11,728 nt of DNA from DAOUAM01 sp034433305 (GTDB lineage: Bacteria > Chloroflexota > Dehalococcoidia > Lucifugimonadales > DAOUAM01). The stretch is from NCBI GenBank assembly GCA_034433305.1, contig DAOUAM010000077.1:1-11728 (forward strand). Reading direction: 5' to 3'. Position 1 is the stretch's first letter, and each line of letters starts with the position of its first letter. Below, piece after piece: positions 6,628 to 11,728 of this stretch. Both the position numbers and the translations under genes were made by a program. The notes beneath the pieces were generated by a model. It had not been told where the DNA came from, did not search any database, and saw only the letters and a list, made by a program, of their open reading frames with translations.

Positions 6628-6660
6628 CGGGCCCTGGAGGCGTCGCCTCCGCCGGGCCTG
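6628..6660 (+). other. RNA hairpin in the polysaccharide operon leader
   Basis: GGAGGCG (6636-6642) pairs with CGCCTCC (6644-6650) around one central base, so the inner pairs open to a loop. After a small internal loop the outer arms GGCCC (6630-6634) and GGGCC (6654-6658) also pair, with one more G-T and one C-G pair outside. No T tract follows, so it is not a plain intrinsic terminator; it could be a leader structure. Confidence 0.45.
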
Positions 6661-6799
6661 CAGCGAAGCTGTCCAGGTTCCAGTCACCCACCACATAAGG
6701 CAGGCCACACTTTAGGACTGCCTCAGGACCTGCATTTCGAGACCTGCGGGGCTGAGCTGTGGCAACTGGACCATCAATGAACAAACATTCAAGCGAAAG

Positions 6800-6816
6800 C
6801 CCGGCCCAGGGCCGGG
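6800..6816 (+). other. GC-rich hairpin just before the ops-like site
   Basis: CCCGGCCCAGGGCCGGG is a perfect inverted repeat around a central A. As RNA it can form a 6-base stem with a 5-base loop. It ends two bases before the ops-like element, so it could pause RNA polymerase there. It has no T tract on the plus strand. Confidence 0.5.
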
Positions 6817-6818
6817 AC

Positions 6819-6830
6819 GGCGGTAGCCTG
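6819..6830 (+). promoter_or_regulatory. ops-like element (RfaH recruitment site candidate)
   Basis: GGCGGTAGCCTG differs at one position from the E. coli ops core GGCGGTAGCGTG, which recruits RfaH in the leaders of polysaccharide and LPS operons. It lies on the coding strand 57 bases before the wzz start codon, and an RfaH-family gene is present at 290-790. A caution: the 10-mer GGCGGTAGCC also occurs on the minus strand near 239-248, inside the regulator's GYRL codons, so chance matches occur in this DNA. Confidence 0.45.
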
Positions 6831-6887
6831 CCCTCATCGCTGGTCGCGGCGTGGGCAGGCCCAGAGCGCTAGGAGGAAAGAGTAGGC

Positions 6888-8009
6888 TTGCGAAGGTACC
6901 TGGAGACCCTGTTCCGGCACAAGTTGCTCTTCCTGCTGCCACTGGTGGCGGTGCCGCTGGTCACTGTGGTGATAACACTGTACAGCGCCAGGAAGTACGA
7001 GGTGCTGGCCACCATCTGGATCGAGTCGGCCAACGTGCTGGAGGATGGCGCCAGGAGCGCGTCGCGCGGCACGCCCAACGAGGTTGAGGCCGAGTCCATT
7101 ACCGACCGCCTGGTGACCGAGTCCTTCCGACAGCAGGTGATGGACCGCGTCGGGCTTACCGCGGCCATCCAGGCCGGCGAGTGGCCTGCGCCCAGCAAGC
7201 TACAGGCCCAGCTCGCCAGCATTCCTGTGCTGTCTAAGGTTGCCAAAGCCCTGGGCATGGCCCCTCCCGCCACGGTGGACGAGGCCACGGACCGCGGGCT
7301 GGCCATGATCAAGGACAGCCTCAAGGTGACCACCAAGGGCAGCAACCTCATTATACTGGCGTACGCGGGGCCGGAGCCGCAGCTAGGGCAGCGGCTGCTT
7401 GAGGAATCCATACGCCTCTACGACGAGATAAACCTGGAGATGCGCAGGAAGGAAGCCTCCTACGGTGTCGAACTGCTGACCCAGCAGTTGCAGTCCAGGG
7501 AAGAGGAGCTCAAGACGGCGGCCCAGCAGCTTGAGACGTTCCAGGAGCTTTACCCTCCGCCACTGCCCGGCCAGCAAAGGCCTCCCGATGAGGAAACGGA
7601 GCTTGCCCGGCTACAGCGGACTTACAGCCTGGCGCAGTCCTTGTATGAGACTACCCTCCGGAACCTGGAGCAGATGCGCCTCACCGGCGAGGCCTCCGTG
7701 GTCAGCCATGAGATAAGCTTCCAGGTCATAGACCCCCCGGTGTCGCCGGACAGCGCCGGCGTCAGTCCCAGGCAGATAGGCATGATGGGTGCCATGGGCG
7801 TTGTCCTGGGCTTCATCCTCGCCATCGTGCCCATTGTGCTCCTGACATGGAGGGACGAGTCGGTGCGGAGTGGCTGGGATGTGCAGCGGGCTGTCGGCGC
7901 TTCCAGCATCCTGGAAGTCCCTCTGCTCTCCGCGTCCCCCAAGAAGCAGAAGCGTCTGCTCCAGGCCATCGCCTCAACGTGGGCGCCTAGAGGGACGCGC
8001 GGAAGTTGA
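6888..8009 (+). CDS. Wzz/GumC-family polysaccharide chain-length (co-polymerase) protein
   Basis: The 373-residue product has the classic Wzz layout: a first membrane helix at about 13-31, a large extracytoplasmic region with heptad-like helices (186-220 and 236-265), a Pro-rich stretch (IDPPVSPDSAGVSP, 281-294) and a second helix at about 297-320. A cytoplasmic tail of about 50 residues follows, ending in basic residues. TTG at 6888 is the only usable start after the in-frame TAG at 6870-6872; AGGAGG (6871-6876) precedes it by 11 bases, a little far. Such proteins set polymer length with Wzy and, in one major branch, act with a tyrosine-kinase-like ATPase, here encoded as a separate protein immediately downstream, as with CapA/CapB in Firmicutes. 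The gene opens the operon, probably after a long leader. Confidence 0.9.
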   Translation: MRRYLETLFRHKLLFLLPLVAVPLVTVVITLYSARKYEVLATIWIESANVLEDGARSASRGTPNEVEAESITDRLVTESFRQQVMDRVGLTAAIQAGEWPAPSKLQAQLASIPVLSKVAKALGMAPPATVDEATDRGLAMIKDSLKVTTKGSNLIILAYAGPEPQLGQRLLEESIRLYDEINLEMRRKEASYGVELLTQQLQSREEELKTAAQQLETFQELYPPPLPGQQRPPDEETELARLQRTYSLAQSLYETTLRNLEQMRLTGEASVVSHEISFQVIDPPVSPDSAGVSPRQIGMMGAMGVVLGFILAIVPIVLLTWRDESVRSGWDVQRAVGASSILEVPLLSASPKKQKRLLQAIASTWAPRGTRGS

Positions 8010-8029
8010 AGTCAGGTGGTGGACAAGAG

Positions 8030-8785
8030 ATGAAAGTCGGTGCCCTTTCAAGCCCTGTGACCAGGGTGTCGGGCAAGTCCAACGAAATGAAGTCCCGTGG
8101 CCTGAGCAAGAAGGAGCGACAGGCGATAAGAGAGCTACAGCAGGCGTGGCTGAACATTGCGCTGCAGGTGATTGACACCGAGTCGCTGGCCCCGCCGTTG
8201 GCCCTGGGCATCGCCAGCGCCGGCCGCGGCGAAGGCAAGACCTCCAACTGCCTGGGCCTGGCTACCGCCATGGCCCGGGAGACCGAAGCCAGGGTGCTGG
8301 TGGTGGAGTGCGATTTCGGAAGCGCTAGCATCGCCACCAGGCTGGATGTGGCGCCCGGCCCCGGCCTGGCGGAGCACCTGCTGGACGGCACGCCCATCTC
8401 TGAGGCGCTGCGCCCCACCAGCCTGCCCAACCTGGAAGTCATGGTGGCCGGCGGCAAGCAGCGCGCCTCCCGCAGCGAGTGGGAGTCCTGGGAGGACGAG
8501 GCGCTCAGCACCCTCAGGCGCCGCTTCTCCGCCATTCTCAAGGCACTCAAGCAGGTGCATGCCTATGTGCTGGTGGACCTGCCGCCGCTGTCCGAGAATG
8601 CCTACGCCCAGGACATTGTCCACATGCTGGACGGCACCCTGCTGGTGGCGCAGGAAGGTGTCACCACCCTTCAGAGCATCGCGGACTCCGTAAATGTGAT
8701 CGGCAAGGACAGGCTCCTCAGCGTCCTGCTCGTAGGCGGGGCCTCACCGCTGCCTTCCTGGCTTGTTCGCCTGCTGCCGGAGTAA
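8030..8785 (+). CDS. CpsD/CapB-type tyrosine-kinase-like ATPase of polysaccharide synthesis
   Basis: From ATG 8030 the product has 251 residues. It shows Walker A SAGRGEGKTS (63-72), Walker A' VLVVECDF (89-96) and Walker B YVLVDLPP (179-186), the set of the BY-kinase/MinD-like family that partners Wzz proteins. AGGTGG (8014-8019) precedes this ATG by 10 bases. A TTG at 8006, overlapping the wzz stop by four bases, would add eight residues and is a real alternative. The Asp of Walker A' is kept (ECD), but the usual run of Arg/Lys after it is replaced by FGSAS. The C-terminus (SWLVRLLPE) has no tyrosine cluster; the only tyrosines, 179 and 192, lie in or near the core. It may therefore work as an ATPase switch rather than by multi-tyrosine autophosphorylation. 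The next gene begins three bases after the stop. Confidence 0.86.
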   Translation: MKVGALSSPVTRVSGKSNEMKSRGLSKKERQAIRELQQAWLNIALQVIDTESLAPPLALGIASAGRGEGKTSNCLGLATAMARETEARVLVVECDFGSASIATRLDVAPGPGLAEHLLDGTPISEALRPTSLPNLEVMVAGGKQRASRSEWESWEDEALSTLRRRFSAILKALKQVHAYVLVDLPPLSENAYAQDIVHMLDGTLLVAQEGVTTLQSIADSVNVIGKDRLLSVLLVGGASPLPSWLVRLLPE

Positions 8786-8788
8786 GAC

Positions 8789-8929
8789 ATGGGCATTCAG
8801 CTTATGGTGCTCCTGCTGGGAGCCTACCTGGCCATTGGGCTATTGGCCCGACAGTACACCTGGCGGGTGCGGGCGGCGCTGCTCCTGGTCACCACAGTAA
8901 TGCCCATAGCTTTCCTGTACTTCTGGTAG
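8789..8929 (+). CDS. Small two-helix membrane protein (46 residues) between the kinase-like and polymerase genes
   Basis: ATG at 8789 lies three bases after the TAA of the ATPase gene; GGAG (8779-8782) is six bases upstream, ideal for initiation. The frame runs to TAG at 8927-8929. The product is almost all hydrophobic: residues 3-20 (IQLMVLLLGAYLAIGLLA) and 29-45 are membrane segments, joined by a short polar turn RQYTWRVR at 21-28. The basic loop suggests both ends face outward, by the positive-inside rule. I do not recognise a family. Position in the operon suggests an accessory factor of the Wzz-ATPase-polymerase assembly. Its size makes it easy to miss in automatic annotation. Confidence 0.7.
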   Translation: MGIQLMVLLLGAYLAIGLLARQYTWRVRAALLLVTTVMPIAFLYFW

Positions 8930-8959
8930 GCCCGCATTACTCTTTTGTCTAGCAACACA

Positions 8960-10531
8960 ATGCAACAGTCCCGAGTCCTCGCAGGCTACCGAAGGCCAAG
9001 GTCCGCCCCCGGCAGGCCCTCGCTGTCCATGGCAGGCAGCCTGACGCTCTACGGCCTCGTGGCCCTGGCCGCCCTTATAGTGGGCGCCTACGCGGGTGGC
9101 TCCCATGCCAACGCCGCCCTGGGCGGCACCCTGGCCGGCCTGGTGCTGGTCTTGCCCCTGCTGTGGAACCGGCCCGTGCTGGGAGTGTACCTGCTGGTGG
9201 GCGGCGCCACGGTGTTCGAGACCTTTATCCTGGGCTTCCCGGACTCCCTGACGGACCGCGTGCCCTTCTTCCAGAACATGAGCAGCGTCGGCGGCCCAGA
9301 CATCCTGATAACGTCGGCGGCGGAGATCATCATGGTCTTCTCCCTGGGCGCCGTGATACTAAGGCGCATGTCCACGGGCCAGACACCGGTGGAACTGGGG
9401 CCGCTGTTCTGGGCCGTGGCCCCTTACACGGCCATGGTGGGCTTTGGCCTGGTCTACGGCGTGGGCACCGGCGGCAACTGGGAAATTGCCCTCTGGGAGG
9501 CCAGGGCACAGATTTACCTTTTCCTGGTATACATGCTGGTGGTCAACACTATTCGCGACCCTCGGCACGTGGGCCGCCTGATGTGGCTATTCATGGCGGG
9601 AGTGGCGCTGAAGGGCTTCATCGGCCTCTGGCGCTTCCTGGTGACGCTGCAGGGGGACCTTGTCAACGTGGCGGAGATGTCCAACACCAACTCCATCCTG
9701 TCCCACGAAGAGAGCTTCCTGTTCGCGCTTTTCTTCCTGCTGGCGCTGGCCCTGTTCCTGTTCCGCAGCCATAGGGGCCAGCTATGGTTCGCCTGCCTGG
9801 CTGCGCTGCCCGTGCTAATAGCGTTCCTGGCGAACCAGCGGCGCGTCGGCACTCTCGCTCTCCTGGCGGGTATTGTGCTTGTGACGTTTTTCGCTTACCT
9901 GCTGATCAAGTCCAGGCGTCGGGTTATCATGGCCGTCGCCGTCACGCTGGCGGTGCTGCTGCCTGTATATATCGGGGCTATGTGGAACTCCACCAGCGTC
10001 GTCGCCGAGCCTGCCAGGGCGGTGAAGTCGCTCATCCAGCCTAACGAGCGCGATGCCGGCTCCAATGACTATCGCGTCATTGAGGCTGAGAACCTCAAGT
10101 ACAACATCTACATGAATCCCATCCTTGGGCGTGGCTACGGGAAGCCCATCATCTTCTTCGTGCCCATGCCCTTCATCGGCAACATCTTCGTCTGGTGGGA
10201 CATTATCCCCCACAACACTGTGCTGTGGGTGTGGATGCGTCTGGGGTATATAGGCTTCGCGGCCTTCTGGCTGTTTATCGGTCGCTCCCTCGTCGCCGCT
10301 GTCCTGGCGGCAAGACAGGCCAGGACACCCTACTTTCAGAGCTTCGCCGTGTTCACCGTGGCTGCCCTGTCAGCCTGGGTGATGATGGGCGCCCTGGATA
10401 TGGGCCTGGTGGACTATCGCGAGACTGTGCTGATGGGCACCCTGGTAGGGCTGCTGGCCTGCCTCCCCGCGCTGGAGAAGACGGCGGAGCAGGGCATTGC
10501 CAGACCAGCGTCGCCAGTGAAGTCCCCGTAG
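8960..10531 (+). CDS. Wzy/O-antigen-ligase-like polysaccharide polymerase
   Basis: From ATG 8960 the product has 523 residues; a TTG at 8945 would add five. Neither has a clear ribosome-binding site, so the 5' end is uncertain. About 12-14 hydrophobic segments are visible (for example 28-46, 114-134, 147-167, 252-268, 296-316, 420-442, 461-505). A hydrophilic extracytoplasmic loop at about 341-415 holds the typical motifs SNDYRVIEAENLKYN, NPILGRGYG and PHNTVLWVWMRLGYIG, and NQRR stands at 292-295. This is the pattern of the Wzy_C/O-antigen ligase superfamily, which polymerises or transfers lipid-linked glycans. Position after a Wzz and its ATPase supports polymerase over ligase. The 30 bases after the small membrane protein gene suggest one operon. 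Confidence 0.85.
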   Translation: MQQSRVLAGYRRPRSAPGRPSLSMAGSLTLYGLVALAALIVGAYAGGSHANAALGGTLAGLVLVLPLLWNRPVLGVYLLVGGATVFETFILGFPDSLTDRVPFFQNMSSVGGPDILITSAAEIIMVFSLGAVILRRMSTGQTPVELGPLFWAVAPYTAMVGFGLVYGVGTGGNWEIALWEARAQIYLFLVYMLVVNTIRDPRHVGRLMWLFMAGVALKGFIGLWRFLVTLQGDLVNVAEMSNTNSILSHEESFLFALFFLLALALFLFRSHRGQLWFACLAALPVLIAFLANQRRVGTLALLAGIVLVTFFAYLLIKSRRRVIMAVAVTLAVLLPVYIGAMWNSTSVVAEPARAVKSLIQPNERDAGSNDYRVIEAENLKYNIYMNPILGRGYGKPIIFFVPMPFIGNIFVWWDIIPHNTVLWVWMRLGYIGFAAFWLFIGRSLVAAVLAARQARTPYFQSFAVFTVAALSAWVMMGALDMGLVDYRETVLMGTLVGLLACLPALEKTAEQGIARPASPVKSP

Positions 10532-10547
10532 GTCAGGGCCTGCTCTC

Positions 10548-10567
10548 GCCAGCCACTGCCCGCTGGC
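10548..10567 (+). terminator. Weak hairpin after the polymerase gene
   Basis: GCCAGC (10548-10553) pairs with GCTGGC (10562-10567) around an 8-base loop; ACCACTTTTGATT follows. The stem is short and the T run only four bases, so this is at most a partial terminator between the polymerase gene and the next one. Confidence 0.3.
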
Positions 10568-10646
10568 ACCACTTTTGATTCCCGGGACCCCTATCAGTCC
10601 AACTACAGATTCCAGATACCCCTGGAAACCCACCTGTGCTCGCCGC

Positions 10647-10670
10647 GTTTCCATTCATTTTCATGGAAGC
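10647..10670 (+). other. Hairpin in front of the last gene
   Basis: GTTTCCAT (10647-10654) pairs with ATGGAAGC (10663-10670), with one G-T pair, around TCATTTTC. It ends 10 bases before the GAGG ribosome-binding site, so it could affect translation of the gene at 10691. Confidence 0.3.
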
Positions 10671-10690
10671 AGTAGCAAACGAGGTCTTAT

Positions 10691-11728
10691 ATGTCCAAGC
10701 TGGTCAAGTCCCTTTCTCTACTCCTCCTGCCCGCAGTCCTGCTGCTGGTAAGGGCTATACCCTCCAGTGAAGCGGCCACACTGATAGATGTGCCGCAAGG
10801 GGTCACCTGGAAGTATTTCAAGGGGTCCACGGAGCCGCCAGCCGACTGGAACGAGCCTGGGTTCGATGACTCGGCCTGGGCATCCGGCCCCAGCGGCTTC
10901 GGCTATGCTGATGGCGACGATGCCACCGTGCTGAGTGATATGAAGAATAACTACTGGAGCGTCTATATCCGGCACCAGTTCGAGGTCGCAGACCCGACGG
11001 CGCTGACCAGCCTGACCCTGACGGTGGACTATGACGATGGCTTTGTGGCCTACCTCAACGGCGTGGAGGTAGCGCGGGCCAACATGACTGGCTCCCCACC
11101 CGCCCATGACACACCCGCCAACGGCGAGCATGAGGCCTCGGGCGGCGGTAATGGCAGCACGCCACAGCCAGTGGGCGTCTTCGACCTCACCAGCTTCATA
11201 GTCCTGCTGACGCCTGGCACCAACGTCCTGGCCCTCCAGGGCCACAACTTCATAAAGTCAAGTTCCGACTTCTCGCTCATCCCAACACTCACGGGCGTGA
11301 GTGACCCGCCGGCAAACCCTACAGGGCTTTCCGCCACAGCCGTCTCGGACAGCCAGATTGACCTGGCCTGGACGGACAACGCCACCAACGAGACCAGCTT
11401 CGAGCTGGAGGTCAGCACCTCAGGCAGCGGCGGGCCATTCACGCCACTGGGTGTGCTGGCTGCCAACACGACCAGCTACAGCCATACCGGACTCGCCCCC
11501 CAGACCGAGTACTGCTACCGGGTGCGAGCGGTGAACAGCGCTGGCCCCTCGGGCTACGCAGCCACCTCCTGCGCCACCACTCAGGCCCTGCCCCAGGCCT
11601 CCAGCCTGCCCATAGTGGAAGGTGACATCTGGCGCTACTTCAAGGGGCGGTCCGAGCCACCGGCAGGCTGGAACGACATCGGCTTTGACGACTCGGCCTG
11701 GGCATCTGGCCCCAGCGGCTTCGGCTAT
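10691..11728 (+). CDS. Large secreted protein with repeated jelly-roll and fibronectin type III modules (3' end outside window)
   Basis: ATG at 10691 follows GAGG (10681-10684) by six bases and the frame stays open to the window end (346 residues seen). Residues 1-28 are a Sec signal (SLSLLLLPAVLLLV), with cleavage likely after SEA. Residues 35-200 resemble a galactose-binding-like jelly-roll found in large secreted proteins: WKYFKGSTEPPADW, FDDSAWASGPSGFGYADGDD, VYIRHQFEV, VDYDDGFVAYLNGVEVAR and LALQGHN. Residues 207-298 are a fibronectin type III domain (PTGLSATAVSDSQIDLAWTD, TEYCYRVRAVNSAG). From 314 a second copy of the jelly-roll begins (WRYFKGRSEPPAGW) and is cut at the window edge. No catalytic motif is visible so far. 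It may be a glycan-binding surface protein, or an enzyme whose active domain lies beyond the window. It follows the polymerase after 159 bases. Confidence 0.85.
   Translation, partial: MSKLVKSLSLLLLPAVLLLVRAIPSSEAATLIDVPQGVTWKYFKGSTEPPADWNEPGFDDSAWASGPSGFGYADGDDATVLSDMKNNYWSVYIRHQFEVADPTALTSLTLTVDYDDGFVAYLNGVEVARANMTGSPPAHDTPANGEHEASGGGNGSTPQPVGVFDLTSFIVLLTPGTNVLALQGHNFIKSSSDFSLIPTLTGVSDPPANPTGLSATAVSDSQIDLAWTDNATNETSFELEVSTSGSGGPFTPLGVLAANTTSYSHTGLAPQTEYCYRVRAVNSAGPSGYAATSCATTQALPQASSLPIVEGDIWRYFKGRSEPPAGWNDIGFDDSAWASGPSGFGY
10808..11728 (+). repeat. Repeated jelly-roll module (10808-10906 and 11630-11728)
   Basis: Over the 99 bases visible in both copies, 78 are identical by hand count, and 27 of 33 encoded residues. 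Many differences are third-position changes, so the duplication is old and held by selection on the protein. The second copy continues beyond the window. Confidence 0.85.

Larger units (their letters stand above)
6035..6887. other. Long regulatory region between the dockerin operon and the polysaccharide operon
   Basis: This 853-base stretch lies between divergent operons and I see no convincing gene in it. Contents I can support: a PhoB-like promoter candidate facing right (6232-6276), a second box pair facing left (6422-6454), a hairpin at 6628-6660, a GC hairpin at 6800-6816, an ops-like 12-mer at 6819-6830 and the wzz ribosome-binding site at 6871-6876. A further stem CGGGCC/GGCCCG (6151-6156 with 6166-6171) lies in the leader of the minus-strand operon. 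Confidence 0.6.

Noticed and set aside
1..11728. Transposons, tRNA or rRNA genes, toxin-antitoxin or phage defence genes
   Set aside because: No transposase, terminal inverted repeats, cloverleaf, rRNA sequence or defence-family motif was seen on either strand.

Overview
The window is a GC-rich bacterial chromosomal segment devoted to the cell surface: exopolysaccharide synthesis genes, large secreted or lipid-anchored multidomain proteins, and two regulators that could control them. Several genes appear to start with TTG or GTG. Thr-Pro-rich linkers, PKD, cohesin-like and dockerin-like modules and a 'GYWK' surface protein are seen together in Chloroflexota and a few other phyla. I suggest Chloroflexota as an inference with low confidence, because no rRNA or other phylogenetic marker is present.

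Layout. Bases 1-790 (+) hold the C-terminal winged helix of an OmpR/PhoB-type regulator (cut by the window edge) and, 16 bases later, an RfaH/NusG-family antiterminator. A 377-base convergent gap carries a hairpin for each strand. On the minus strand, 1168-2397 encodes a secreted protein (jelly-roll-like region, DUF11/DUF7507-like repeat, GYWK C-terminus). A second minus-strand unit runs from 6034 to 3096: a 662-residue secreted protein (beta-sandwich, Thr-Pro linker, cohesin-like domain, two PKD domains, dockerin-like tail) followed after 11 bases by a 312-residue putative lipoprotein with a Thr-Pro linker and its own cohesin-like domain. After an 853-base gap (6035-6887) a plus-strand operon runs to the window end: Wzz/GumC-type chain-length protein, CpsD/CapB-type ATPase, an unlisted-looking 46-residue two-helix membrane protein (8789-8929), a Wzy/O-antigen-ligase-like polymerase, and the start of a large secreted protein with repeated jelly-roll and fibronectin type III modules.

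Regulation (inference from sequence). GTTCAC/GTCAC-type boxes repeated about every 11 bases, like PhoB/PhoP sites, lie upstream of both minus-strand units and of the polysaccharide operon, each pointing toward the gene it would control. The polysaccharide operon appears to have a leader of about 600 bases with strong hairpins and, 58 bases before wzz, a 12-base sequence matching the E. coli RfaH 'ops' element at 11 of 12 positions. This suggests one local circuit: the PhoB-like regulator starts transcription and the RfaH-like factor lets it continue through the leader and long operon.

The points most worth checking are the RfaH-like gene with an ops-like site, the cohesin/dockerin pair, the shared 11-base-periodic promoter boxes, and a 5-base tandem duplication that seems to have cut off the C-terminal tail of the GYWK protein.
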